Positions 41,576 to 53,736 of a stretch of 64,000 nt of DNA are shown here, in pieces. The notes under the pieces were generated by a model, which was not told where the DNA came from, did no database searches, and saw only the letters and a program-made list of their open reading frames with translations. Both the position numbers and the translations under genes were made by a program. How positions within the stretch are numbered: the stretch's first letter is position 1; the number at the start of each line of letters is the position of its first letter. Source of the DNA: Inonotus obliquus (taxonomy: Eukaryota; Basidiomycota; Agaricomycetes; Hymenochaetales; Hymenochaetaceae); the NCBI GenBank assembly GCA_032164295.1, contig JAJHTX010000004.1, forward strand, positions 620,001-684,000. Reading direction: 5' to 3'.

Positions 41576-43256
41576 TCAATTTGCTTGAGAGCGCAGGTAT
41601 GCGTCGTATCTAAGGGTTGCGCCCAGGAGAACGTTAGCTCCAGCGGCACTACAAGTTACAGAAGTCGTCAGCGGACATCTTAGGAGATGCTGGATGTTAA
41701 GAGGGCGTACATGTCTTCCGGGGACGAATACTCAGCAGGGTTATGCGAAATCCCATCTTTGCACCGAATAAAGATCATAGATGTAGGTACTCTCGATGCT
41801 GCATATACCCTATTCCATTTCAGCATTCGCGATCATGAGCAGAACGAAAAAATAAGAAAGAAACTCACGAATCGTGTCCAGCCCCACTCAGAATCTCCCT
41901 CCACCTGTATTCATTCTCTGTTGCAGCTTCTCTAACATAGTCAATCATCTTTTCATCGAACGCAGTCCTTTTCGCAGTCCAAAACCTATCCCACACTTTC
42001 AACTCTACTCCTCCGGACTCGTTAGCAACCTCCCTACACCCCTTCTCCAACACCTCTTCCAACTTAGCAAGAGTTTCATCGTCCCTCGCTCGAGCATCGA
42101 TATTGAACTGCACACTCCCAGCGAGAGTATTGATGGATTGAGGCGAGGAGTTGATAACTGCGACTGAAGCAACTACACTGCCCAGAGGGAATTTAGAGGT
42201 GTCGAGAGCGATGGTGTTGATTCTGACGATCATCTTTGATGCAGTTAGGAGAGTATCAGCTCGCTTGTTCATAGGCGTTGTTCCGCAGTGTTGCTCTCTG
42301 CCGCGGAGAATGACGTTGAACCAGCTCATTGCTAGTAGTGTTAAGAATATGCATGAGTCTGTATGCCGAGAATCCAGAGAGAACGGATAAATACCTTGAG
42401 CGCCTGTTACAACTCCTATGGGCTTCTCCTCAGCTTCCAGAACTGGGCCTTGCTCGATATGCACTTCATAATGAGCGGATAGTTTGTTCGCTTCGTACGA
42501 TGCTGGTGTCTCGCCTTTAAACCCGATACGCTCGAGTTCATCAACTAACTTTATTCCCTTCAGATCCGTTCTTTCATAACTATAATGAATGAGTCCATAC
42601 GCTGCCCAAGAGCTAGGCCATATATTTGTAGTACTCACGCATACTCAGTGGAGAACTTTCCCGCCCAAACACCCGATCCAAGCACAGCAGGCGGAAACCT
42701 CGCTCCTTCCTCATTTGTCCAATTGATCACAGCAATAGGCGCATACGTCTCAACATTGTTATCATGTAGTGTTTTGAGAACTTCAAGTGCACAGTGAACG
42801 CCGACAATACCGTCGTATTTGCCACCGGCAGGCTGTGTATCAAGGTGACTGCCCATTCCAATTGGTGGAAGGGAGTTGTTTGTGCCTGGACGGGTGGCAA
42901 AGATATTTCCTACTGCGTCCACCTATAGTTGGCGGTACTCAGCGTCTCGAATGACGACGGCGAGACGTAACGTACTTTGACTGTGCACCCGTACTTCTTG
43001 ACTTGTTCGACGAACCACTCACGAACCCTCTTATCATCGTCATTCAAAGTCAAACGATCTATGACCGCCGTTTCGCACTTGCGCTTGAGTACATGACTAA
43101 ACCAGCTCACTCATTCCACCATCCGGTGTGCTATGATAAGGAACGTGAGCACCACCCAAAGACAAGTGAAGAGATGAGCACTTACGAACCCCATTGACAA
43201 GATTCCATAAGATCAGAGTTGATTCGTGTGGCATTGATACGAAGGGCATTAGCCAT
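41576..43256 (-). CDS. M20-family amidohydrolase (N-carbamoyl-amino-acid / beta-ureidopropionase type)
   Basis: Eight exons (43256-43186, 43130-43111, 43058-42976, 42922-42639, 42579-42395, 42331-41869, 41791-41711, 41648-41576) give 419 residues, the family length. Metal ligands are visible in order: GSHLDTQPAGGKYDG (His, Asp), NWTNEEGARF (Glu, Glu), HYEVHIEQGP (His) and the late SHNPAEYSSPED (His). The dimerisation lid contains GREQHCGTTPM. The enzyme hydrolyses carbamoyl amides such as N-carbamoyl-beta-alanine or ureidoglycolate-type substrates in pyrimidine or purine nitrogen salvage; the exact substrate cannot be read from sequence. Exon 2 is only 20 nt and completes the conserved TPDGGM segment. 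Confidence 0.87.
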
Positions 43257-43921
43257 GGTATTCGGATGAGAGTTGTTTGAATAGTTGAGAAAGGATGATA
43301 AAGCCTAGGATTACCCTCGACTTATTCAGATATGCATGGTCTTCGGATTCACAGGACTGAAATATAACATCCGATCAGGTGCGTTTGACCCGTCCAGTGA
43401 CCAACAGCGGCTGATTCAGCTATTTCACAGGAAACAGGAAAAGTAGTAGAGTCTTAAGTTTGAACTGTCTGTCATGGTGCGCGACGACAACGAGTACTCC
43501 CCTCCACTATCTACTGCGAGTAGAAAGGATGAAGGGAGGGGAGGAATTTACGCCGGACGTATCAGAAATCGTGAGAACATTATGTGATGTGGCAATTGCT
43601 CTCCTTCAAGAGGCGCTCTCCGAGCCATCGCTCTTCTTCCTCTGTCTTCAATGTCGCCTCTAAAACGCTCAGACAAGGTACGTTCGCCGTTTCATGAAGG
43701 AATTTGATACACGAAAGAGGTGTCTACACTAAAAGTACATTTTCATTTGTTTTACTTCATTACTTTGGTCCTTTGCTGTCCGATATGCTACCGCTACGCT
43801 GCTATTGCTGACCCTCTTTCCTACCTTGAGGGACACAATTCAGTATCTTTGTATGTCCTTTGGCGTATCTTATTGTGCTTCTTTTCCTGCCCTCCGCCCA
43901 GATAGTCCTCGTTATGTAATT
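43257..43921. other. intergenic
   Basis: Promoter of the amidohydrolase and 3' flank of the acidic-protein gene. Short frames here lack motifs. Confidence 0.45.
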
Positions 43922-45338
43922 TTAGAGATTTCGTAACAAACGTTGATCTCGAGGTTCCATAACCAGAGCTAGCATCCTGGATGCTGCTGGTGGCATGCCC
44001 GTCTCTCGAACTTTATTTATTACGTCTCTGAGCTCGTCTCGCGAGAGACGACAGTCGTTTTCTCCGAGGAGAATCCTACGCAAGTAGTAGGTCGACATGT
44101 CTCGTTTTATTTTCTGACGAAGTAACATAAAGGTTAGTCTTCTCGACATTGATAATCGATGTAGGGGTTGGACTTGCCGCTAGAACCCATTTCATAACAT
44201 GAATGTCTGGCCGTTTTTTACATGCATCTTCGACGATGAACATGGCTTCAAAGTTCTCGTCGGAGCATACACGAGGCCCAGCATAGTATACAAGTGCCTG
44301 CAGGACTTGCATTCGACCGTCGAGGTGGAGTTCGTTCTCCATCCTCACTACCATATGCGTGACAAGAGTCTCAGGGAACAGCTCAAGGCGAATGAGCTGT
44401 CCTACAAGCGCGAAACGGGCGCGACCGAGAGGCCATTCATCCTCAGGACACTACAAAGGTTTGTTTGAGTGATGATGATAGGCGCTATATCGCGGGGGAC
44501 TTACATCGTTGAACCATTTTTCAACGGCGCCCATGACTTCCGTCTGGACTTCTACGAGGAGCGCGCGTTGTTCCTCCTCGTCATCCTCAACAAGGTCATC
44601 CCACTTCATGAAGATGCGCATAGCTGCGACGTAAGAATCGCAGGCCCTCCGGACGTCGTAGACGATCTGATGGATCGTTTGGGAGGAATAGAAATTGTTC
44701 CGATATAATGCTTCGTCTACGTAGACGAATTCATACCCCAGCTGTTCCTCATGCTGGAACAAGCGCTCGATGATCGTCTCGTGCTCATCATCGCTTGACA
44801 GAGAGCTACTGTCGCTGGATATGCTATCGGAATCTTCGTCGGAGAACCACTCGTCCTCGTCACTGTCGTCCTCGTCACCGTCTTCCTCGTCACTATAGTC
44901 CTGGGCCTGCTCGCTCAGCTCGCGTGCGACGTCGGGCGTATTTGAATACAGGCCATCACTTTCGTCTTCGGAGGACTCGCTGCCGGAGCTCGACCCCGAG
45001 CTTGATCCTGAACTGCTAGCCTCCGTGTCGGTAGGCGACGGAGGCTCGTCGAGCCGGATATCATCCGGCTCTTCCAGTTGTACTCTTGTCGTCGTCGGAC
45101 GTTGACGGGGGGTGACCCACCCGATGGTCTCGTTGTCATCATCATCATCATCGGAGGTCTGTTCATCACCAATACTGCCGTTGTCGGATAGGGAGAAGCT
45201 TGGGATCTCCTTTCGGAGCCCCAGCTGAACTTCAAGAAACATGAGACTGAAGTCCGGGAAGCTGACTGGCGGTAGTTCATCATCATCATCCTCGCACTCA
45301 TATGCGACGTAGTCGCCAGTCTCATATATCAGTGACAT
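43922..45338 (-). CDS. acidic-repeat protein with helical C-terminal domain, paralog 1
   Basis: Three exons (45338-44505, 44450-44178, 44113-43922) give 432 residues. The N-terminal ~200 residues are dominated by Asp/Glu/Ser runs; the C-terminal ~230 residues are helical (ETIIERLFQHEEQLGYEFVY, FALVGQLIRLELFPETLVTH, MVVRMENELHLDGRMQVLQA, YYLRRILLGENDCRLSRDEL). Phrases such as QLIRLELFPETLV recall MIF4G/HEAT-type helices, but the match is too weak to assign a function. The ATG at 45338 aligns with the start of the second copy. Intron 2 has a GC donor (GCAAGT), whereas the paralog has GTAAGC at the same place and the same intron length of 64 nt. Confidence 0.7.
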
Positions 45339-46290
45339 ATCGGTGAGAGGGAAGGGGCGCGAGCGTCGGTCTGGGGGAGGGAGGGAGGATGGTATGTCGC
45401 TGGGGGGGAAGGGGGGCTTGGAGGTTGAAGTTGGAGTTGAAGGAAAGTTCAACTTGCAGTCATGCGCTTTTATGCTTACGAAACCCTCATCGGGCCACAA
45501 ACGTGTCGCCTTCCCAATTTGCTTCTCCTTTTGTTTCTTTTTGGGATGGGTATTTAGGGGTTTACTAATGGTTTGATTTTCCTTTCATCGACTCGTGTTC
45601 TGGGGAGTTGATTCCGGGGTGGAATTGTGATCAATCTGGAGACTCTGGTTGGAAAGCTGAGCGCAAGCCAATAAGATGTCTCCAGAACGTGTCCATCTAT
45701 TCCATTGAAGCTCAGCTCACTGTTGCTATGTTCACTGGAAACTTGACGTGCACAATTACAGTGCACCGTCGTTTATAGTAAATATACAACGACAATCATG
45801 GTTTCCGCTGCGATTGTGTAACACTCAACCCAAGCATGTTCACTACCCAGTAAGACGAAACTCAAGGAAACTCAAGGTGTTAGTAAGGCTCTGTAGTAAA
45901 CCATCGAGTGAGTTGGTGCCCTGCAGTAGAGGAAGGGGAGAGTAATCACGGACTTCGAGTTAGAAGCCACAAGACTTTAAGACCGACTATTCCGACGTCG
46001 TATAGATTAGGTTACCATTATTGTATCGGAAGCAGATGAGTGGGATTGGGATTGGAGGGGATCAGGCCAAGGAGCTTGAGGGCATTCAGGAGAGCTATGT
46101 GAGAAGTTCAAGAAAGACTGGAGGATCCGCGATCGAGTGTCTATAATATCATCTTGCAAAGGGACATGGGAGATTTTCTCAGTGGTCTGCAGAGCCGATC
46201 TCGTCACTCAATCTATTACCAAACACCCCTCTTGCCTCGAGGGACTGAATCCGGCTGACTCGAATATTTATATACATGGAAGAAATGCAT
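45339..46290. other. intergenic
   Basis: Promoter region of paralog 1 and the upstream side of the tRNA gene, including an AT-rich TATTTATATAC stretch 15-25 nt before the tRNA. No further gene. Confidence 0.45.
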
Positions 46291-46386
46291 GATCCATTAG
46301 CTCAGTTGGTTAGAGCGTAGAGCTAATATTGCAGAACTCTTAGCAGTTTTACTCTAAGGCCACAGGTTCAAGCCCTGTATGGATCA
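46291..46386 (+). tRNA. tRNA-Ile (anticodon AAU) with 22-nt intron
   Basis: The cloverleaf folds cleanly: acceptor GATCCAT/ATGGATC with discriminator A, D-arm GCTC...GAGC, anticodon stem TAGAG/CTCTA, T-arm ACAGG-TTCAAGC-CCTGT. The loop reads CT-AAT-A, so the anticodon is AAT (read as IAU). The intron, 46329-46350, begins right after position 37, the canonical site. The mature length is 74 nt, CCA not encoded. It also carries the TTAGCTCAGTTGG A box and GGTTCAAGCC B box for Pol III. Confidence 0.95.
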
Positions 46387-47254
46387 TTCTTCGTTTACTT
46401 ATACATACTTTTGGCTCAGTTTCAGAGGAAGAAAGGGCTCCGGGGCTCATTTTACACGTTTTGAATATAGCAAAGATGTACAAACAACGTGACCAGACGT
46501 GACCGCTATGTTCATCTGCATTTTCAGTCGCACCGCCGATATTTAAAGAATTTTGGCGCCGTCGCCCTTCTCCCACTTCCAGCCACATGCTCGCACTCTC
46601 GATAACTGAAATAGCTCCTCTCGCTGTGGTGCACTTGCGGAGATTCCTCCATATGGCCTGATCAGGTGCGTCATTCATAACTTGTAACGAAGTTGCAATG
46701 TATTTGCAAGGAGTCGGACAGCGAACCGAGCGGGTCGAAGGAACAGCTATGAAATGCTCCCAGTATGTCTGCATTTTGTCAGGATAGTCCTCTTGGGCAG
46801 CGTACTGTAAGCGACTAGTACTGTAAGGTCGCAACGGTAACGTGTAACATAGCTCGCGTTGTGTTGCAATTGTAACGTGTAACGCAGGCTCAGTTGCATG
46901 AGATTCGGACATTATCAAACTACCCATGTAATCTACATCTCTCCTGGTTGCCTATATTGTGGCATGTATGGGTATCTCTGCTCCTGTTGCTCCTTTTGCG
47001 AGCAACAGGACCTGTAACGGCCGAAACCTCGATTGCGACCTTACAATCGCTTACAGTATTGCATAGCTCTTTTCTTGCTATTGGGATTTCTTGGGAGCGT
47101 CACAGCGCAGTCTGGCTGTAGGTTGCCTCTCTTTGTAATCGTTCCGCTTCCTTCTTGCACAGAGGGATTGTCGTCTCTCCCCGAAACACTCAAACGAGGT
47201 ACTATTCTTGAGAGGTATGATACACTATCTACACTAAAATACATCTTTGTCCTT
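46387..47254. other. intergenic
   Basis: A run of Ts about 25 nt after the tRNA can act as its terminator. A 192-codon antisense frame here overlaps the tRNA and is not a gene. Confidence 0.5.
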
Positions 47255-48729
47255 TCATATTCCTACAACCAGACTCTCTGAAACCCCTAGTACTTTAGGT
47301 GCCTTTGATCCAGCAGAGACCTCGGCTCTCTTAGTTTTACCGTACCTGCGCCCGATCTGAGCCATTCCACCTAATAAACGATGGTCCCGGGGTTCCATAA
47401 CCAGAGTTAACAGTTTCGATGCAACTCGTGGTTCGCCTGTTTCCCGAATCCTGTTTATGACATCTCTCAACTTGTCTCTGGAGCAACGGCAGTCATCGTC
47501 GCTAACCAAGATCTTACGAAGGTAGTACATTGCCATGTCTCTCTTAATTCTCTGGCGAAGATATTACGCAGGTGAGTACTTTCAACACTGATTAGCAGTA
47601 CAGGGTTGGGCTTACAGCTAATACCCATTTCATTACGAAGCAGTTGGGTGTGTTATTGCATGCTGCGTCAATGATGAAAATTGCCTTGAAATTTTCTTTG
47701 ACGCAGATGCGAGGTCCAGCATAGTAGATGAGAGTTTCCAGGACTTGCGTGCGGCCATCTAGATGGAGTTCGTTCTCCATCCTTACTATCATGTCGGCGA
47801 CGTACGTCTCGGAGAATAGGTCAAGACGGATGAGTTGACCAATGAGCGCGAAGCGTGCACATCCCAGAGGCCACTCATATTCGGGGCACTGCAAGTATTT
47901 GGACGGAAAAGTTGAGTGATGGTAGTGGTGTTTGCGTTATGGGGACTCACATCGTTGAGCCACTCTTCTACGGCTCCCTCGGCCTCCCGCTGAACTTTCT
48001 CGAGGAGTTCTTGTTGTGCATCTTCATCATCTTCGTCGACTTCATTCCACTTCATGAAGATGCGCATGGCTGCGATGTATGAATCGCGGGCCCTCTGGAG
48101 GCTATATATGATCTGATGGATCGATTGGGAGGAATAAAGGTCATTCCGAACTAAAGCCTCGTCTATGTAGACGAACTCGTTCCCCAGCCTTTCCTCGTGC
48201 TGGAACAGGCGTTTGATGAGAGTCTCGTTCTCATCGCCACTTGATAGGCCGCTACCGTCGCTGGAAAAACCATCGTTCTTATCGCCTGAGAACTCCTTCT
48301 CCTTGTCGCTGTCACTCTTGGAATGCCCCTGGTCCGATTCGCGTTCAGGAGCGTTTCTATTCGAATTGAAACCTGAGATACTGGCGTCGCCAGAACTCGA
48401 CCCCGAGCTGGAGCTACTGGCCTCAGTTTCTGTAGGTGATAGAAGCTCTTCAAGCCGGAAGCCGCTGCCTGGATCTTCCAGCTTCGTTTTAACTGGGCAC
48501 TTACGAGGAGTGGCCTCGCCTACTGTATCCGTGTATCCGTGTCATCATCATCAGAAGCTACTTCTCCATCGACACTGGAGCTGTAACCACTCGAAATATG
48601 GTGTCGAAGACTCCGGAGGCCCGCTTGACTTTCTAGAAATAGCATGCTAAAGGCGTGGAAGGTGATTATCGGGAGTTCTCCACCTTCACGCTCATATGGG
48701 GCGCTGGGAGTATCGTATAACACAGGCAT
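47255..48729 (-). pseudogene. acidic-repeat protein paralog 2, broken by an 8-bp tandem duplication
   Basis: Exons 48729-47951, 47888-47616 and 47551-47255 align with paralog 1 throughout; exon 2 (273 nt) and intron 2 (64 nt) have exactly the same length. The C-terminal part is intact (EYEWPLGCARFALIGQLIRLD, RIKRDMAMYYLRKILVSDDD) and 35 residues longer than paralog 1. In exon 1 the octamer GTATCCGT is repeated in tandem (48525-48532, 48533-48540), which shifts the frame and gives a stop after about 70 codons. Ignoring one octamer, the frame matches paralog 1 on both sides. Either a recent pseudogene, a natural polymorphism or a sequencing slip. Confidence 0.75.
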
Positions 48730-49993
48730 ATCGGAGACAGGTAGCGAAGTTGGGAATGTCTTTAGGGAGGACCGGGGGGTTTTGGAGAGGATCAAAGGTT
48801 GAAGTCGAAGGGAGTTCAGCGCACGGCCACGCGTCTATGAACGCGCATCACCTTATAAAAGCAAAATGCATTGACTTCGGGCCACAAAACGTGACCTCGT
48901 TTCTCTTTGTCTTGCTTTGGCTTTGGGATGATGAGCCGCAGCTTTCATGGGTGGCTCCGAAGCTGATTCGTGACCGCACTGACTGTTGTCGCTTCATGGC
49001 CTTCACTGCCAACGGGACAATTATCCACAACTGAACCGAGTTTGCGATACGGCTTTTGCAGCCTTTGTCACTGCGCCGTACTCAAGTCAATAAACCCACA
49101 CTCGACCCGTGGGGGAATAGATTCGTATTCCCGGAATATTGCGTGAGAGGACCTCTAGAAGCTGGAGAGGTCGTTTAGCATTATGGCTTGCTGCTTGTGT
49201 TAGAGGGCCGGAGATTGATATCTGCTATGTATCCTTTGCTTTAAGCATGGTGCACATACAATTTATCCCTTGTCTTAGACAGAGACATGAAAGACGAAAG
49301 AGCAGATTCGACTTTGGGGAGTAGAACGTGATCATGCTGGTGCATATGATTGCGGTTGTTGAAAGCGAGGGATCAACGATACGAGGCGACACTGCTCATC
49401 AAGGTAGAAAAAAGGTAGCTAGTCTCACTATTATGTTAGGCGGTTCCCGACACAATAATGAGACCAACCTCGTTTTCAGCTATGGTTGTGGTTGTTGGTG
49501 GGATGGATTTTCATGAGTATTGAGACTTTTATTGAAGCTCGGATCATCCCTTCATTCAAGGCCGTATACTTAGTTGACTTTAAGTCAATGCCCCTTCGTC
49601 ATGTAGAAAATTCAGTACAAAGCAGAGGAGTTAATTGACTGTTCCAAGCACGAGTCGAAGTGGGAAGTGAGACCGTATTACGTAATGTTACTTCCCGATC
49701 CGGATGAACTAAAATCTAAAGAGTTGATTGTGACTGGCGGACACGCTCAAGGACATCCTCCAAATTTGTGAGTATTCTGTCCGTCTTGTATCTATTTTCT
49801 CCATTCAAGAGGGTTGATACGATACCTGTCTCTATGTCGTATGGTCTTGGAGGAAGAGATGAACTGAAGAAATGAGTGGGGGTGATGGATTTGCTGGATT
49901 ATGGATGGATGGACTTTCATGATGACGGATGACGATGGCAACTTTCCCCTCAAGCCAGAACAGTTTATTGACAGCTTGTCTTTACAGTGAGAA
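48730..49993. other. intergenic, divergent promoters of paralog 2 and uL2
   Basis: No coding frame with motifs. The uL2-proximal part should contain the ribosomal-protein promoter, but I recognise no specific element. Confidence 0.45.
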
Positions 49994-50952
49994 ATGGGTC
50001 GCGTTATCCGTGCGCAGAGGCGATCGCACGCCATCGTACGTTTCCTACGAACTTTACACCTTGAACGAAGCCTAACATTGGATCGAATTTCTTTAGTTCA
50101 AGGCGCACACCCACCACCGTAAAGCGCCAGCCAAGCTTCGCAACCTCGATTTCGCGGAACGCAATGGCTACATTCGCGGTATCGTAAAAGAAATCATCCA
50201 CGACCCAGGACGTGGTGCCCCTCTCGCTCGTGTCGTTTTCCGTGACCCTTACCGGTACAAACTCCGCACGGAGACCTTCATCGCCACTGAGGGTATGCAC
50301 ACCGGTGCTTTCGTCTACTGTGGCAAGAAAGCTGCTTTGACTGTTGGTAATGTCATACCACTCGGACAACTCCCAGAAGGGACGGTTGTGTGTAATGTTG
50401 AGGAGAAGGTTGGGGATCGTGGAGCTCTTGCGCGTACTTCAGGCAATTATGCTACCGTTATCGGGCATTCGGTTGAAGATAACAAGACGAGGATTAATCT
50501 CCCATCTGGAGCGAAGAAGACTGTTTCTAGTTCGGCTCGTGCGACTGTTGGTATTGTTGCTGGAGGTGGACGTATTGACAAGCCTCTCCTTAAGGCTGGT
50601 CGTGCTTACCACAAATACAAGGCTAAGCGCTACAAGTACGCCTTTCATACTGTCTATCTCCAGACCCCTTTTTTTTGACGGAATTTTCTTTCTTTTTGTA
50701 GCTGGCCTCGTACTCGTGGTGTTGCCATGAACCCGGTTGATCACCCTCACGGTGGTGGTAACCACCAGCATATCGGGAAAGCTTCCACCATCGCTCGTTC
50801 CGCCGTTCCTGGTCAGAAAGTCGGTCTTATCGCCGCTCGCAGGGTACGTATTTCTTATCTCTTTTGTTTTGCTCTGATGAGAGTTGTCTGATCGGTGTTT
50901 TGTTTGATAGACGGGTCTGCTCCGTGGTACTGTTAGGACGAAGGATACGTAA
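49994..50952 (+). CDS. RPL2: 60S ribosomal protein uL2 (RPL2/L8)
   Basis: uL2 sits near the peptidyl-transferase centre of the large subunit. Exons 49994-50035, 50097-50635, 50702-50843 and 50911-50952 give 254 residues, exactly the yeast length. Start [14 protein letters not shown], then [35 protein letters not shown], the invariant [16 protein letters not shown] with the functional histidine, and the end [12 protein letters not shown]. Splicing at 50635/50702 gives KAKRYNWPRTRG, matching orthologues. Introns lie near the start, as is common in fungal ribosomal-protein genes. Confidence 0.97.
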
Positions 50953-51961
50953 AGATCGAGTTAGAAGGCATATTCTGTACATTCTTCTCGTCTTATTTTG
51001 TACGCATCGACATTATCTTCGACACCCTCAGGCCAAAAAGGTGTATGCAACGCTATGAGTATATGATCACTTCGTCATGATTATTCGCTGGTAGCGAGAA
51101 GGCTAGGGAGAATAAAACGCTTCCTTGATGATAACATGCAATTCTTCATCGACTGATACTGATTTGATCGTAAGTAGCTGTGAACAGATCAAACGCTGTT
51201 GATGAATAGAAGATAAAATCACGAGCAGTGTACGATACTCAGGTGTCTTCTGTGTGAGACTCGGAAAGTTAGGTACCGGACTCGGACCTTCGTCTATCCA
51301 TACCCACGACTCATCCTCAAACGATTAGTTGAATAGTTTTGCCTCATAGTTCGTCCTTGGGAGTACTGATCAGGAACGATGTACTGAACTTTAACTCTCT
51401 TTGATCCCAGCAATAAGTATGTGTGTCTCGCCTCTCAGGCTCTTCGTTGCACGTAATTAGTAGAAAGCGAAATTACTATTAGTCTTCTTTTGTATGTATC
51501 GCATTACTAGTAAGCAAGGGCAATGCACTATGGGAAGATGCAGAGCAGCGTAGCACAAATCGCTATTGGACTTTGGATCCGATGTGCTGCGATCGATATC
51601 ATGTTGATCAGCCTGTGCAGCAGCTGATATCTACACGTCCTCTCCTCGGATGGACTGGCTGTGCAAACTATTGCGCGATGTGTATAGCCGAGGTTATTTT
51701 AAATGTAATTATAATCGGCGACCATCGCTAAGGGAGGACTCGTACATACATAAGCAAGCTGAAGCTGCGCATACGCTGCGATATCGCTTGGCCATCGCCT
51801 CTACCCACTTTGCCACTTACTACTAACATTGTCGCTGAGTACTTTGCGCCACTCTTCTGCTCTTCATCCAACGTCCGAGGAAGTCACTGTGTTTGTGGAA
51901 GAGAATTGTTGAAAGCAGGTAGTCGCTTAAACGAACAATCCGACGGACGAACGACGAACGA
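50953..51961. other. intergenic
   Basis: uL2 3' flank and the promoter region of the WW-domain gene. Nothing else is recognised. Confidence 0.45.
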
Positions 51962-52950
51962 ATGTCTGCTCCTCCTGCGTATGGCTCGTCTCCTCCCCCT
52001 CCCCCTCCTCGCGATACGAGACCTCTACCGCCTGGCTGGAAGGAACAGTGGGATTCGAAGTATAATGCTTGGTACGTTCTCATCCTCTTTACACTCTCTT
52101 CATAGACGCATATACTCATCTTCACGTCAAATCGCTACGATCCCACCTGGATGTGCATATTTATCTACTTATCTACGATAACAGGTTCTTCATAGACACT
52201 CGTGGACCCGAACCACGTACGACATGGGAAGATCCTCGAGGACCTCAACCTCCACAAGAACAACCTCCCCAACACATGCCTCCTCCAGGACCACCACCTC
52301 CTTCTGGTGGTGGATACGGATCTCCTCCTCCAGGTGGTTGGGGCAGCTCTCCACCACCTCAGTCAGGTCCTCCTGCTGGATGGGGAAGTCCAGCTCCTCC
52401 TGGTCCGGGTGGATGGGGTAGTCCGCCTGCTGGTCCGGGTGGTTATGGTGGTTACGGACCTGGTCCAGGTCCAGGATATGGTCCTCCGGCCCCTCAGGGC
52501 AATCGAGGCTGGTTCGGGAATAGTCCTCCTCCTCCTGGTCCCGGAAATTACGGTGGATATCCTCCTCAGGGTGGGTATGGTGGCGGGTATGGACAGCCTC
52601 CGCCTGGAGGGTTTGGTGGTGGTGGATACGGACGTGGTTATGGTGGTGGTTATGGTGGAGGGTATGGTGGCGGTGGTGGTTATGGACCGCCTCCTCAGCA
52701 ACAAGGAAAGAGTGGTGGTGGTATGGGTATGGGAACTGCTCTTGCAGCTGGTGGTGCTGGTCTTGTCGGCGGTGCGTTACTTGCGAATGCGTTCGATGAT
52801 CATGAGGAGGATGTATACCGGGAAGGGTATGAAGATGGTACGTCAAATCTCGTTTCCGTTACTGTTGGATGATTTGCTGAGATGTTGTTGTTCTGTGCAG
52901 GCCAATCTAATGATTACGGAGGTGGTGATGACTTTGGCGGTGATTTCTAG
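51962..52950 (+). CDS. WW-domain protein with Gly/Pro/Tyr-rich region (Wwm1-like)
   Basis: Exons 51962-52071, 52185-52837 and 52901-52950 give 270 residues. A Pro run is followed by one WW domain, LPPGWKEQWDSKYNAWFFIDTRGPEPRTTWEDP, with both signature Trp residues; intron 1 splits the domain. The next ~150 residues are Gly/Pro/Tyr repeats (PPGGWGS, GGYGGYGPG, GGYGGGYGGG) and then an alanine/glycine hydrophobic patch (TALAAGGAGLVGGALLANAF) before an acidic end. Architecture (N-terminal WW, low-complexity middle, Gly-rich hydrophobic C-terminus) resembles yeast Wwm1, a metacaspase-interacting protein; orthology is only suggested. The Gly-rich part may phase-separate. Confidence 0.8.
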
Positions 52951-53736
52951 TTTCATCGCGAAAGGTTTTTGTGGAATTGCGAACGGCAATAATCCGTGAT
53001 TTCTTCTTTATCATCTCGTTTTTCCTTCGCTCATGGGAATGTCGTGCTAGTGGAATTGGACACGAAAACTTGGAAACTGGAAATGATGTCTTTATGCCTT
53101 ATCTTGTTATCCGCATGCTTATCATTCTATGTCCCGACCGACAAAGGAAGAGTTTACATCGTGTATCGGTCTTATTTACCACCCCACTGTGATATGTACT
53201 GGATTATCACGAAATTAACCTTGTTTTCTGCCAGCAGAAGTGTACCATCATTGAACCTGAAAGACAGTAGTAGTAGCTGTAACTTGGTTTGCTGATGATT
53301 CAAAGGCTTTACTTACTGTTGTGGGAAGAATGCCACATAGCAGTTGCGGTGTACAGGTCACACCATCGAATGAATGCACCGACAGAGGTTGCTGGACCCG
53401 GCTATGCGAGTCATGAGTAGACGGCCCAAGAAGAGGGAAAGTGATATTTCTAGAATGCATGCAAGATATCTATTCGAGTAGCTTTGCTTTTCTGTCGTGT
53501 TTCTTTACCGATTGCAAAGTCTTTGACCAAGGAGAGAACTAATAAAAGATCCGTTGGCGTTAGGAATGAGTTGTAGACGCGCTATGCTAGTGTGTGGTTG
53601 TGTTGCCTTATAAGGAATGGCGTGGCAAGGAGGTGAAAGCAGCGTGTTCGTCGACCGTGTTCATTCGTCGCGTACTTTACAGGGCAACTCTGGCCTCTCC
53701 CTCATCCTCCTCCATCTCTCTCCAGTACTATCAACC
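52951..53736. other. intergenic, tandem orientation
   Basis: 3' flank of the WW gene and promoter of CDC14. No gene supported. Confidence 0.45.

Noticed and set aside
46349..46927. 192-codon frame on the minus strand
   Set aside because: It runs through the tRNA-Ile gene, has no motif and no splice partner; its end is the complement of the tRNA 3' half.
52190..52846. 218-codon His-rich minus-strand frame
   Set aside because: Mirror of the Gly/Pro-rich repeats of the WW-domain gene; composition artefact.
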